In this document: in pieces, positions 1-21,365 of the stretch
Layout of the letters: each line of letters opens with the position of its first letter
Position numbering within the stretch: the first letter of the stretch is position 1
Source of the DNA: Trichoplax adhaerens
Taxonomy: Eukaryota; Placozoa; Uniplacotomia; Trichoplacea; Trichoplacidae
Assembly: GCF_000150275.1 (NCBI RefSeq)
Contig: NW_002060943.1
Coordinates: 407,387 to 471,386, forward strand
Reading direction: 5' to 3'
DNA: 64,000 bases
Notes under the pieces: generated by a model
Told to the model about the DNA's origin: nothing
Database searches by the model: none
What the model saw: only the letters and a program-made list of their open reading frames with translations
Made by a program: the position numbers and the translations under genes

Positions 1-204
1 ACACAGTCTAACTTGCTATCGAATCCATAAGCTCGATTAGATATAAAGGTCTTTGGTTTTTAATCAAATTAATCCTTTTATATAGACTAGTAAAGTTGAT
101 GACAGTTGAGCGCTGTGTAGAATGGTGGATGATGAATGGATTAAATAGATTGCGTAGAAATTTTCTTGTTAATGTATTCATAAATTGTATTTATTGATCA
201 TTAG

Positions 205-3200
205 GCATATGAACCAACAGCACAGCTATTAGCTCGAAAAGGTCCAACCTTTGCTGAAGCAATGTTTGATCATGTATCGTATGAAGAAGATGAGTTAAAA
301 TTTCTTGTTGGTGATATTATTCTTATACTTGATGCTAATGACGAAGATTGGTGGTATGGTAAATTGATTACCGATGACGAAGATCAAGTAGAAGGGTGGT
401 TTCCTTCTTCATTTGTTAGAGTAAGGAGTCATTGCAGTAACTTATAATCCTTTTCTACTCATATGTAATCATCCTTAAATAAAAAATTCAATTTTAGTAA
501 GCAAGATATAGTCTATAGGATATTCTTTACTACTAATTAGGGTGTTGTCTCATCATTAGCAGTTTGTGTAAGGACATATTTTAAGTGAATTATACAGTTT
601 TATGGTAACTATCTATCAGTGTACTGTTTGCTTCTTATTATATGAGTATCCATAAATGAAAAATTTTGCAGACAATATTCTATAAGTTTCTCTAGTCAAT
701 TTGGCAAGTATCACTCCATTCTCTATCTAGAATAGATTCAATAAAGTGCAGTAGTAGTTTCTCAGCTTCCATAGGCTATCAATCAAAGTAGGAAAGGGAG
801 TAGAATTCCATTATAACTAATTAATGGGATTAATTGTATAATCATTTTTTAGTTACGTGTAGCTCAAGAAACCGCGGCCGAAGAGGTTGCCGAAAAGCAA
901 CGTAAAACAAGCGTATCCTCGGATAAAGGTGTTGAAAAATTAGCTTATATTAGGGGCCGAGTCATTGATGAACTATTGCAAACCGAGAAAGATTTTGTTG
1001 GATATCTTAAATTTATCATCCAGGTCTGAATTTAAAAATAGGTCTAAAATTGACATTAATATCATGATCAAGTTAATTATCATAAGATTAAAGCATTGAT
1101 AATATCGATAGTCTTATGACAGAAACCAACTTACGCATGTAAATTATAACAATTTGATTTAGGATGTATTATACGAAGCAAAAGCACATCCCAATATGTT
1201 TTCAGAAGAACAGATTAAAACAATTTTTGGAAATTTAGAAAATCTATTTATATTACAGAAAGATTTTCTAAAAGATTTAGAAATTTCAGTTTTAAAGAAT
1301 GACAACATATCATCGCGTATTGGCAAATGTTTTTTAGATTACGTAAGTTGTTAGCTGTTAGTGTGTAGGCTAATTAAATGATTGTGATTTATTGACTAAA
1401 TTAAATCACTTCGAGTGTATCCTATAGATGATATCAATCTACTTAAAGGTTTGCTAAATATAAATTTAAAATTTTTTTATGACAGGGTGATCGTTTTGGT
1501 ATTTATACTGAATATTGTGGAAATCATCCTAATGCCTGTGCTGAAATACGACGATTGTGCACTAATTTGAAATATCAGCGATTTTTTGAGGTAATATAAG
1601 AATGGCATGTTCTTTAATTGAATTGCAATTACAATTTAGCTGGTTAAACTTTCACGTGTCTCTTGTAGCCATTGTAATTTTTTTAAGACCATAGTTCTTG
1701 AACTATTTTCACGATGAAATACAAATGAAGACACTGGTATATCAATAAATCGTTCAGAAATAAGCCTAATCATTTATCTGCAATCTATTATAATTTTAGT
1801 TGTGTTGCAAACTGCATCCACTTGGTACATTGGGTATGGATGGATTTTTAGTTATGCCAGTCCAGCGTATTTGTAAATATCACCTACAGCTAGCAGTAAG
1901 TGATCATAAGTGTAAATGCGTATTGTATAAATTAATTGCCTTGATCGCCCACTACAGTCTAGCAGTGGATGATTTTATAATTATTTAGCTAAGAGAAATG
2001 GTAGATTTAAATTATTTTATCTTCATGGTATCTTTTCATGTAGGAACTACTTAAGCATACATCGCCAACTAGTAGCGAGTATAGTATAGTAAAGGCTGCT
2101 CACCAACGTATGAAAGGTGTAGCTAGTAAAATAAATGAACAGAAAAGATTAATTGAAAATATTGCGCAAATCGCAAACTGGCAGAAGTCGATCGAAGCAT
2201 GGGAGGTTAGTTTTTAAAAGCTTAATCTTATATTGTCAATATCTGGTTACCAATGAAAATTGCACAAGCTTGATTGAATTTTTTACTTTTTACGTACGCT
2301 CTAGGGTGATAATGTGGCTATGAAAAGTATCAAATTGATATATAGCGGACCTGTGCGTTTATTGTCGAAAGGCAAAGTGAAAGATCGTATGTTTTTCTTA
2401 TTCGACCGTCAATTAATTTGCTGTAAAAAGGTAAATCATACAACAAGTATTACTCTCAAATAGATTGAAATTTGCGACAAGAGTTGTTTCCTTGTAGATT
2501 AAATTGTTCGAATGTAAAAGTATATTCAACGTTAATGGTATTTGTTTGTGTACTTAGGATGGTGGAGGATTAACAAAAGGTAATTTAGTATATAAAGGAC
2601 GCTACGATCTAGAAGAATATGATATTATTCCACTGGAAACTTTTGAAGGTAATATTTAAATAACAATTTAATTATTTTATAGACATTAAAGGTTTTGATT
2701 GTGATTTTCTGAATGCTGTTTCCTTAATCATATGAATAGAGGAAATATTGGAAAGTGAGGGTTGGAAAGTACGCTGTAAAGATGATGTATTTATATATGG
2801 AACAGCTACTGTAGAAAGAAAGAAAGAATGGGGTGATGCTTTTATTCGAGAACGTGAAGAAGTTGAAAGTATGGAAGGTAACAAAATAGTGTTGAATGTA
2901 CTGTTATAAAATTCATTATGATATTATTATTGACTTTTTAACTTTTATATAGATTTGGAAATTCCTGAAGATATACGACGAGCTTTAATTATAGCATCGA
3001 CAAAAACAGAAAAGAAGAAACCGCTTTGTAAGTAGAATGTAATATTTAAAGTTTTAATCTTTCCCCATTTCTTGTTTTACTTTACTTTCGAGCCTTTTAG
3101 GATAATTTCGATTGATAAATACCGCGTATATCCTAATTTTTGTTCTCTTTGTCGTGTTATCTCATAGCAACAAGATTAAAGTTATCACGTACAAATACAG

Positions 3201-3376
3201 AGCGTATATTAAGGGATTTTAATGATGATAATGAAGTTTTCACGAGGCAGCGTTTAAATACAATATCAGGGCCTGTTATCGATATAAGATCAAAAGCAAT
3301 GCAAAATAAGAAAGCTGGCCGATGGACTAAATTTGCTTTCCTTAATCGTAAGAAAAAATCAGAAGAAAACGATTAA
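205..3376 (+). CDS. ARHGEF9-like: SH3-DH-PH Rho guanine nucleotide exchange factor (collybistin/ASEF/SPATA13 type), 5' truncated
   Basis: Exons that join in frame: 205-420, 853-1023, 1163-1342, 1486-1590, 1800-1895, 2044-2205, 2305-2430, 2558-2648, 2740-2877, 2953-3027, 3168-3376 (TAA). They give 522 residues; the start codon lies upstream of the window. The first exon is an SH3 domain ([17 protein letters not shown]). A DH domain follows (about residues 108-300; [37 protein letters not shown], the helix that contacts the GTPase), then a PH domain (about 315-430; [13 protein letters not shown]). Domain order and spacing match ARHGEF4/ARHGEF9/SPATA13, which load GTP onto Cdc42/Rac at the membrane. 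I cannot tell which paralogue it represents; it may predate their split. The basic tail ending KKKSEEND has no domain I recognise. Confidence 0.9.
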
Positions 3377-4621
3377 TGTTGACCTAACTATTGAGATGGT
3401 GATCAAGATTGGAAAATGATGTTGATTCAATGGAATCGCCCATTGGTGCGTCTGTTTATAAATTTTTGAAATGGATCATTCGAGTGATTTCCATTTTATA
3501 AACTGCAAGAGTAAAATTACTGGGGATCTCATTATATCTACTAATTTGATTTCTAAATTGTTGTACTTGCTTAGTTATATATAACATAATGTATCATCTA
3601 TTTACTATTGAACAGGGTATAATATTGAATTATTTGTAGAGTTTTGAATCAGTTTTTGTATATTATCCACATATGATAAGTCAAATATTGATATAAAGAG
3701 ATGATACTATGGCACTGGTTTACTACAATAATATCGCTACTTGCATTTTATATTTTGTATATAGAATATATATATATATAGTGTTGCTATACATCAGAGT
3801 AAACAATGAGGATAAGATTGGCTAATCGGCATCCACTAGCAGTACCAGCATGTACATTTAAATTGATGAAAAGCTTCTTTTTAAGTCATTAATTAGATTG
3901 AGATGATAAGAATTTTATCTTCTTTTTTAGTTGATTACTTCAGTCTTATTTTTAAAGTCTCATAAATTGAATGATAATTATTCCTGTGTATACTCTTTCC
4001 CTTCACAAGAACTGATGCTGTTTTTGCCTGTAGTTTTATTGATCGAAAGACTCAAGGATTGATAGATTATCTTACATTGTTTTCAATTATTGCAACTGAC
4101 GTAAACGATGATTTAAACGAAATTCTATAACAGAAAACCATAAAAATATTGTGGAACTATTCAATGTTGTTATCATATTGTCATGATGTTTTATTAACTT
4201 TGCTCTCTCTCTCTCTCTATATATATACACTTTTCTCTCGTTGAAATGACATGGATGGAAATTATTCAATTTCAGACATTTCATGCGTAGATTTTATTGT
4301 AACTAGAAAACATTGTACGTTATTGCAATTTGACACTGATATTATATAGCAAGACGAAAAATTGTTATCAAAATTGAATAAAAAGTCATTTATTACACAC
4401 TTACTCTCGGATGACGATTATTCGAATGTAAAGCCCTCTCTCGCTAATATACTGTAGAGGAGGAGATACCGTATCATTTGACCTTGCAAAAGGAACAATT
4501 TGGCCATTTGCCTATCATCATAGGAAGGCGTCGGCAATGGCAATATTCATGCAAGATGAAGGCATACTAATTGCATGTTTTCGATGGGAGTTATTTTGAC
4601 GAATGTCGGTGCGAGGATAAG
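3377..4621. other. 3' untranslated and intergenic DNA after the Rho GEF
   Basis: AT-rich sequence without a supportable gene. It should hold the Rho GEF 3' UTR; an AATAAA lies near 4377. A (CT)n run followed by (TA)n is at about 4203-4228. Small ORFs here have no family features. Confidence 0.6.
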
Positions 4622-5050
4622 CTTCTAGGTAATACTTTGACTGATGAGATGATTGCCCTTGTAGATTATGTGGTTGCACACCGTACAGTACCGTAGTAAT
4701 AAGGAAAGTGAATCGTTAATCTCATATTGCAATTCCTTACTTCTAGGTAATACTAGACTGATGAGGTAATTGCCTTTGTGGATTATGTGGTTGTGCAGTA
4801 CTGTAGGAATAAGGAAAGTGAATTGTTAATCTCATATTGCAATCCCTTACTTCTAGGTAATACTAGACTGATGAGGTAATTGCCTTTGTGGATTATGTGG
4901 AAAGTGAATCGTTAATCTCATATTATAATTCCTTACTTCTAGGTAATACTAGACTGATGAGGTGATTGCGCTTGTAGATTATGTGGTTGCACACCGTACA
5001 GTACCGTAGCAATAAGGAAAGTGAATCGTTAATCTCATATTATAATTCCC
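4622..5050. repeat. Tandem array, four copies of an approximately 110-bp unit
   Basis: The phrase CTTCTAGGTAATAC recurs at 4622, 4740, 4850 and 4936, giving spacings of 118, 110 and 86 bp. Each unit continues with GATTATGTGG and ends AATCGTTAATCTCATATT. The third unit lacks about 30 bp in its middle. The units contain the CAGTACCGTAG/CAGTACTGTAG motif that resembles the GTAC-rich family seen elsewhere in the window. Confidence 0.9.
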
Positions 5051-5625
5051 TATTTAGGATTAACTCAACTACGAATATTATTTTTGATTAAAACTAAATC
5101 GAACCAAACGTTATCATTCGCCACTAGTCTCCGAACTTACTGTAATTCCTAACCCTAAAGGCGATTACAAGTCAATCTGGAAGTTTTTGACAATCCTAGC
5201 AATTTTAGGACTGTGCAACCTCGGGTATTGGCCATATCATAATCGATCTCTATACGAGTATATCGAATGATTGAATACCAATTATTCAGTTATGAATTGA
5301 TCAACAGTAAAAGGATATGGAATCGCTACGATCTGATGATCTATTCTGCAGTAATTGTTTTGTATGGTTTGTATGAGTACGAAGACAGTGGAATGGCGCA
5401 GACTTGTCTCGTTGATAGGATCAACTTGTTCCAAGTATTCTTCTTCAGTTCATAGTAGGGCTGCAAGAAGTGAAGAGGAAATAAGCTTTCCTTCTTTTCC
5501 CTTGTTCGGAGCTCAGAAAAACTTTCACTCCATGGAGGTAAAGGGAAATCTTGATTCTTAGCTCAGCACTTAGAAGTAATAATTACTATGTACTTTGCAG
5601 GGGTGTTTATTTTCTTATCAGACGT

Positions 5626-5862
5626 AGAAAAAGGGAAAAAATATTACTGAAACTAAGGTAAAGTGGCCATATTTAACACCATTACGTAGCTAGAGAGCTG
5701 AACTTTTTATACAAGTTGATCGAATTATGCTATTCGTCATGTCCATTATAAAATATCAGTTGAAAGACGAAATGTGCTACAGAACAGTGGAAGCTCTTAG
5801 TAATAATAATAATTGATCAAGAACTTTGCCATCCAAGAGTTGGAAACGAAAATAAAACATAG
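5626..5862 (+). repeat. Dispersed repeat, copy A (inverted partner at 28712-28895)
   Basis: By eye this stretch aligns in order with the reverse complement of 28712-28895. Shared anchors are AGGGAAAAAATATNACTGAAAC, GTAGCTAGANAGCTGAA, ATACAAGTTGAT and GTTGGAAACGAAAATAAA. The copies are clearly diverged, with indels. A GTAC-rich tract directly follows this copy, and another lies beside copy B. No ORF is conserved between them, so an old non-autonomous mobile element is possible but unproven. Confidence 0.75.
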
Positions 5863-5864
5863 CG

Positions 5865-6030
5865 GTACAGTGTACAGTGTACAACATACAGTATATTGTA
5901 CAATGTACTGTGCGGTATTGTACTGTACGGTTCAGTACAACACAGTGTATTCGTCTTAACCCTAACCCTACTAATGGACTGTACATGTGAGCACCATGTG
6001 AATACTGTACTGTACTATACTGTACACTTG
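5865..6030. repeat. GTAC/CAGT self-complementary low-complexity tract
   Basis: Dense overlapping TGTACA, GTACAG and ACTGTAC words make the tract nearly its own reverse complement. Overlapping ORFs on both strands here are by-products of this composition. Related tracts are listed elsewhere. Confidence 0.85.
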
Positions 6031-6111
6031 CCATCCAGTACAGTACTAATACATAGTGTTTTCCAGCTGTCCGTACCAGTACCTCATCGACTGTGAGAGA
6101 AACGGACTTTC

Positions 6112-6480
6112 ATGCCGGGCGAGACCGAGGTAAGTCAATGGATTGCATGATTATCCATCATTTTATTGCTCGATAGAGGCATCAATTTGATCGATGGACG
6201 GGTAGACTAGTCCAATTGATGGTCTACTCTGTCTGGTTAATATGTCGGCCAACTAAAGTAGCCTTTTCTTAGCATAATTATGCGTTGATGGATCAATATC
6301 GATCGACATCAATTTTATCTTGATGATGATGATGATGATGAAATAATTCATCAACTTGTTGTCAATCTTTGCTAGTCAAGAGCGACAAGTTGGACTGTTG
6401 CAATGCAATTTAATGGATATTATAAATCATTTTTAGGTCATCAATCAACATTTTACACCGATTAATAAAGTCAAGCTATC

Positions 6481-6492
<12 letters not shown>
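6112..6492 (+). promoter_or_regulatory. Possible spliced 5' leader of RRAGA with an overlapping upstream ORF
   Basis: An ATG at 6112 opens MPGETE and runs into a good donor (GAG|GTAAGT at 6130). The next plausible acceptor is TTTTTAG at 6436, giving a second exon 6437-6492 that contains the RRAGA start. Spliced this way, a 19-codon upstream ORF would end in a TGA that overlaps the RRAGA ATG as ATGA. In-frame TAA upstream of the RRAGA ATG excludes an N-terminal extension through this exon. A (GAT)n microsatellite lies in the intron near 6322-6341. The leader is inferred from splice sites only. Confidence 0.4.
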
Positions 6493-9895
<3,403 letters not shown>

Positions 9896-10787
9896 TTTCT
9901 TATCATTCGAAAATGAAATTAATACAGCAATCTGTGTTTTTTTTCTTCTTCGATGACCGATGTCTTGTCTTATAGTGTGTTTGTGCACAGATATGGATAT
10001 CGAGGCTCTCTCTTAATGACGCTAGCATCATTAATTAAAGTATCACAATCATGAATAAGATTGGCACTTGTAGTGATTTCTACCTTATTACTTCGCCATC
10101 GTGTGAACTAAAAGAGAAATCTGAAATTCTACGATTATAATTATAATTACTAATAGTATGGCAGTAATTTCACTATGATTCTGTTGCACGCAAAAGGTAA
10201 ACGTCAAATCGATGGTTTTAAATCCTTAAAATTTAATTCGGTATTAAAATTTGTATAATTGTAGGACTAAGGTTATAGTGTAATTATTAATTGATGATGT
10301 TGTTGTAATCGTAGTTAAAACCATGACTCTGAATTTAAGTAAAAATGTGTACTTTTTATTTAACTAGTCATGAGATAAATTCAACAGTCGAGAAGGGTTT
10401 TTATTTTGTACAAATTTGATATTTCGTAAAATAAAACATTAATAAGGTGTTTACTTGTTTATTTTGAAATATTAACACCGCTGCTGAGTTTATTATTAAC
10501 ATGTACCAGCAGCGCAACTGTGAAAGTAATACACTGTAGACGACCGAGGTCACACCAAAAGTGCCAAAAATGTTATGTTGAATCCAAGAAAAACGTACAA
10601 CGACGATGTTAGATCGATACGGAAAATAGTATAACACTAGATAATAAGTAATCAGTAGCCCAGGCTTGGATTTTCCAGCAGACAATCTCATGAAAGATAG
10701 AAGGTGCTATTCTGACAAATGTCCATAGATTAATAAGTAATATAATCGTAACAAATGACTTAAACGGATACGCTCACTCGATTCTAG
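9896..10787. other. Convergent 3' region between RRAGA and the DCN1-like gene
   Basis: AT-rich DNA that should hold both 3' UTRs. AATAAA-type sequences occur on both strands (for example near 10427). A 96-codon minus-strand ORF at 10401-10691 lies within the probable 3' UTR of the DCN1-like gene and I do not support it as a gene. Confidence 0.5.
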
Positions 10788-13783
10788 TTAGACTACAGTT
10801 GACTTTAACCGTGAAGCGATTTTTGGCTTTGCATATTCAACAAATTCGTCAATAACCACCGGCCAGGCACCTACAGTAGAGTGAAATTGGTATTGATAAC
10901 AAATTTAAATACGGCACCATAAGGAGCTAGAGAAAATTTTTACATTACCGTCTTCATCATAATTTGATAAGTCTTCTTTAATTGTTAGAACAAAATCAAG
11001 TAATAAATTCCACGTATCCTTCGGTATTGAGCGCTTATAATGTTCCTGTCAATAGCAAATATACAGTAATTTTACACACATAATGGAGGTAATGCTGCAT
11101 TTTACCTACATGCTTTAACTATATCCTAAAATTGCATTAAACAAACTTTGTTACAATAACGTAAATGAAATATAAATGTAATATTTTGGATATAGCTTTC
11201 CTAGACATACCGGTCAATCATTAGTATTAAGAAATTTTTGATGTCATACAATACCTTTAAAAAGTCACACCATAGGTCAAGAGCTTTAAATCTCTCCTTT
11301 AAAATTAAATTCCAATACGCAATTGCTGTATTTAATTCTAAGAAACAAGATTAGGAAAGTATTGATTTATTGCAGTTTGAATTTGCTATTTGTATTAATA
11401 TGGTATGAAAAACTTGGGATGAAAATCTCGCTGTAGTAGCAGCGAAATAACTTAATAAATGTGTATTTAAGATTTTTTCAGTCTTACTATACGGTCGTAT
11501 GGTAATCAAAGATCCAATGGATGTGTAAAATTTAACCTCAATACTGTTGTATTACCACTTGTAGCTGATATAAAATATACTTTTACAGACTAGTAGGTTT
11601 ACTCGTATATAGGCAAAACACGGTAAGAGTTGTCTAGATGGTCAATCAGCAGTTTCCCATCGGCAAAGGTTTGTGAAAAAAGAAAGAGTAACGTGTAATA
11701 GCATGGTACAAATTACTATAATGTACACTGTACCATACAGGCATAGACTACTAGACGATTATCTAGGTTTTCTTTTAGTAGGCTGTGACCTTACAGTGTA
11801 CATTGTACAGCTTAGGGAATACGCACACTATTGCCCTATATATATAATCTATTGCTACTTTAGGCAAACCAAGAACCTACTTTCTAACGACAATAACCAC
11901 TTCATATGGCTACCTACATTCACTATTTTTACCACGACACTATCCTAAATTATAGCAAAACAAATAAAAATAATGGACGTAATACTCAACTTGACGTAGT
12001 CTATCATGCACAACTCATATCTGTATACGCTTGGTAAGTATGATGTTGATTTTAATCATCGGGATTCTATGCGTATAAAATGTCTTAGTAAATGCTTATT
12101 AATTGTGAGCATACCCATTCCTCGCTGTTGCGGATTCTTACCAAAACCAAATGTAAATTGATAAAATTCCTTAAATTTTACTGAATCTTGTATTTCAGCT
12201 TCTAAATTATTAATTTGATTTTTCAATTTTTCAATAGAATCACATCTATGAGTAGATAGAAAAGAGATGTTAGGAAATATAAATTGAATGAACCAAGTTT
12301 AAATCAGATTCAACAATATGTAGTACAGACAGTATCTATTATGTATAAGGTATAAAAACTTCTTTAGTTCAGTTGCATATTACAATTTAGTTGCCTTTGC
12401 ATTATTGGACTTTTGGCTTGATAAATTGTATTTATTGATGAGTCTTGGAAAAGTTAAAGTAGCGCTTACAATAATGTACCAGAAGTATCTGGTTCATGGC
12501 TTGGTATGTGTAAAAACTCTCAATTTGTTACAGATATAACTAACTATAGCATAATCTGCAGTAGATTTAGGTACTTACTATAATATATTTATAAGTGGAT
12601 AGTAGGTACAGATTAATTGCTAAACGATCGAATCCCAGGCTGTATATAATATAATTTTAAGGTAGCTCGATGACTTACGTACTATAAGTGTATTATCATA
12701 AGTACCGTTTTTAGTTCAATAATTCTACTACTTGTTCATTCGGATGAATTATCATCATGTTTTTTGTCACTACGTTAATTTTAGCTTTTACTCGATATGT
12801 TCAAGAAGGGATATTCTACACCATGTAGGTGATGGTTATTTACGTACACCATAGCTAATACTGAATGCATGGATAAATTGTCCATTGACACGATAGCAAC
12901 AACATGGCAAAGAGTAGTTTATGATTTGTTACAATACGGCAATCCGTATACGTTATCATGATATGCTATTGAATTCGTTTCATTCATTCGTTGATTGGAA
13001 TCAATATACTACGTACTGTAGACTAATCGGGCAAGCACTGAAAAGGTAGTGGTAAGTATGAGTAAAACTATCACAATCGATATTCATTTTTATTTTATGC
13101 GATCTAAGGATAGTTAAGTAATGACTGTATTGAGTAAAGAGATTGTAGAATATTGTTTAAGATTGTTGTAATTTATCGTAATCGATGAGAGGATAAGAGG
13201 AAGAATCCAAGCTAATGTAGGCATTTTGTTAGAATAACAGATATGTACAGACCCTAATTCAGTCATTCCAGTCATAAATTCCCTCTTGGTAAAGATACAT
13301 TGAGTTTGAGCTTTAAATTTCCATGCAATAAGTAAGACAGGCTGACCAACAGGATCGAGTTGTAAGTCCTCACAAAATCGAAAGATACCATCTTCTAAAA
13401 TTTTATCTTCTTCATTAGGATCTTTATAACGATCAAAAATGGTACCTAGGCGTTTTTGATCGATTGCTGCTGATCTTCTGGTTGAGGAATATTTGTCAGG
13501 ATATTGATAATAATCATCGATGGCAGCTTCTAATTTCCAATCATGTGCTGATAGGCAATGAATTGCAGCTTTTTCAGTAGTTTGCGTCAATGAGATAAAT
13601 TGACGTATTTTCTCGCGTTGAGATGACTTTAATCGATACTAATGGTGTTAGAAAAATGCATGATGACAAGTAGACTCTACATCAATTTATTTTATCTATT
13701 CAATTTCATTATGACGACAACTGATAAGCAATGTTTTAATCTATCTAATCTAATTTATAGATTCTTCCTTGGCACTCTACCAT
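10788..13783 (-). CDS. DCUN1D1: DCN1-like protein (DCUN1D1/2 type), cullin neddylation co-E3
   Basis: Minus-strand exons 13781-13783, 13253-13638, 12115-12245, 11255-11337, 10949-11045 and 10788-10870 give 260 residues (human DCUN1D1 259). DCN1-like proteins hold the E2 UBE2M against cullins and promote NEDD8 transfer. The N-terminal UBA-like part is seen in [20 protein letters not shown]; the PONY domain shows [47 protein letters not shown] and [11 protein letters not shown]. Exon 1 appears to carry only the ATG (ATG|GTAGAG), joined in phase to a long exon starting YRLKSSQ; this reproduces M-x-[KR]-LKSSQ at the start of DCUN1D1/2. No other in-frame ATG precedes the conserved start. Which of DCUN1D1 or DCUN1D2 it matches better is not decided. 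Confidence 0.95.
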
Positions 13784-14523
13784 TTGTATTTTGATTTCTC
13801 CTTTGCGATCTGTAATTTTCGTCGGCTCATTCGTACTGCAAGGGAAAGTAGCAGCTCCAACTGCATCCACCGGTGCACCTAATGGCGTAACTAAGCTAAC
13901 TGGCTGCGGTCAAGAAGATTAGTCAGCTTGCTAGCCTGAGAGTAGTGGACATGACGGTCTTTTCGATCTATAGTAAATTATAGTTTATTCTGACTGAATT
14001 GCGTAGGCAACTGTTGCCTTTCTACAGTGCACTCCCTACAGTACAGTATTGTCGTTTTACAGTACAATGGTGGTATGCACTGTAAGGGTCTGTCGCTGCA
14101 AGCGGCTAACCCAATGGGCACTTTGAGCTTATGGTCGCACTTTTACTGTCGATACAGCTATGGACGATCAAGAAAGCGAGGCTGATAATGATGAATAAAA
14201 CATGATTGATAAGTGTACATGTTCTGTAAGAGAGACAACTCTTTTCTGAGTGCCTGAAAGCAGCATGAAGATCTAGGAAAAGTATGGATTTTCTGCTACG
14301 TTTTTGGACCAAGTTCTCGACGTTTGTGAACCCCATGACGGAGTCGATCTTGACTACAGCTGTATCGCCTAATCTAGTAGTCTATGCAGTCATGACTAAA
14401 CCACAGACTTTGACAAGAAATTAGTCGCTTATTGAGTGCTTAACAGAACCCATACTGTGTAGTATGGACTATTCACTTGAAAAAAAGATCATTTTTAATT
14501 GGTAGTTCATGGCTGTAGCAATG

Positions 14524-14557
14524 ATGGAGATAGAAGGATTTTTCCTTCTATCTCCAT
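14524..14557. repeat. Perfect 15-bp inverted repeat (hairpin)
   Basis: ATGGAGATAGAAGGA, a TTTT loop, then its exact reverse complement. A weaker hairpin with similar arms lies at about 28348-28393. Confidence 0.95.
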
Positions 14558-14584
14558 GGTAGCTGGGTCTCACTTGAGGCGAGT

Positions 14585-14745
14585 CGGTACAGTACACTGT
14601 ACTGTAATCCAGTGCTGGGACTGTAAAACCGATGGATCGTACTGTAGCCTACAGTGTACAGTCCATACACTAGAAACGCAGTCCTGTACTGTACGGTACT
14701 GACACTGGTACTGTACCAGTAACCACCCATACATGTCTGAACTAC
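14585..14745. repeat. GTAC/CAGT self-complementary tract
   Basis: A run of GTACAGTACACTGTACTGTA-type words, like that at 5865-6030. It gives rise to overlapping ORFs on both strands that I discount. Confidence 0.85.
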
Positions 14746-15206
14746 TATAGGTACAGTATGCGTGTCGCGGTTGTGGATGGTGAAGCGACTGACATTTTCT
14801 CCTTCTGTACCGTATGACGCGCGTACTGTCGCTGATCCCATATTGAGTCTGCGTTGAAGTTGGATGTCAGACTCAGAGCGGAACCTTGCACTAGTGAAAT
14901 CGTTCTGGATGTCGGCCTTTCAAAATGGATGAAAATCATTCTAAACAATTGCCATGGGGCCTTAAACAGACTGATTTAGCCCCCAATTCTTTAGAGGTAA
15001 CGTTCAATTGATTCTATGTTATAAAATTATTCAAGAAATAGAGCTAAAAAACATCCTTGGACCACAATATTGCATTGAGTTATGACCATTGCAGCTCAAG
15101 AAAATGCCAAAGCGATTGGTGGACTACCGGAGGCAAGCTAGTGCAGTGATATCCTAAATTATCCTCAGTACATTGAATGTTGAATGATCTTTCTTTTCCT
15201 TGTAGT

Positions 15207-15218
15207 GGGGGGGGGGGG
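15207..15218. repeat. Homopolymer run of 12 G
   Basis: Twelve consecutive G residues, unusual in such AT-rich DNA. Its length may be a sequencing or assembly uncertainty. Confidence 0.8.
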
Positions 15219-15862
15219 AAATCAATCACTTCATCTCGTCGATATAGGCTAAAACGATTAGTAGTTGAATCGATACAGCCTAGCATTGCTTCTACCGTTT
15301 ACCTGTGTAGTATAGTACAGTAGAAATCGAGAAGCAGTTATTCGACAGTCACATTTTGCATGTTGGACACTACTGACTAGGGTACAGTAGTTTGGACTAT
15401 GATTGCACAACACTAGTGCTAAAATTGAAAAGTCCACCTTTCAATGGCTACCAATCACTAACCCCACTTTCCGAATTTCGACCAGGACACAATCGACTCA
15501 CAAGGAAAAGCAATTCTATCGACTACTGCTTATTTCAGTAATGTTCATGTCCATGATTTACAGTATGGAACGAATAGAAGCACATAATGTCGACACGTCT
15601 CGTCATAGATTACAGTACTCGATCGATGCAGTAGTCCATGGTATACAGTAGTAAATGAATAAATGATATCAATCTTACTTGCTGATAATTTCCTAACATT
15701 CATCACCATTTGCTAATGAAAGGAAAAATCCATAGCATACGACGTATTAGGATATTGCCGCTAATTGAATCATCAAAATGATACTATGTCATGCTTGTAT
15801 ACTTGGAGAGTGGTTTCATCTTTTGTAGGTTGTAACATTTCTTCTCTTGGCTATTGTAGAAA

Positions 15863-21151
<5,289 letters not shown>

Positions 21152-21296
21152 TACAATTCCCCATAACTGTATTGTATATAAGGAATGATGTAATTGTACT
21201 ATTCACCGTGGATGTGCTGTTAAAGAACTGTTCATAAACTGGTTAAAACTGATGATCGTTTTAGATATATCAATGTTTTCATTCTGTATTAAAATT

Positions 21297-21310
21297 AATA
21301 AAATTTTATT
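21297..21310. promoter_or_regulatory. Palindromic, potentially bidirectional poly(A) signal
   Basis: AATAAAATTTTATT is a perfect palindrome, so it reads AATAAA on both strands. It lies 146 nt past the U2SURP stop (+) and 56 nt past the EIF2A stop (-). The sequence is seen directly; its use by both genes is inferred. Confidence 0.6.
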
Positions 21311-21365
21311 ATCTTCATTCGATTCAATTTATGAAAACTGTTGAATGATATCAATAGAAGATAAT

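Larger units (their letters stand above)
13784..15862. other. Intergenic region between the DCN1-like gene and U2SURP (divergent promoters)
   Basis: About 2 kb between divergent start codons. It contains a perfect hairpin, a GTAC-rich tract and a 12-G run, listed separately. The many overlapping ORFs around 14.1-15.6 kb show no conserved features. Confidence 0.6.

Noticed and set aside
5956-5971. TTAACCCTAACCCTA, a short telomere-like sequence
   Set aside because: Only two repeat units; too short to argue for an interstitial telomere.
10401-10691. Hydrophobic 96-codon minus ORF just after the DCN1-like gene
   Set aside because: Lies in the probable 3' UTR, matches no family I know, and shows no splice or promoter support.
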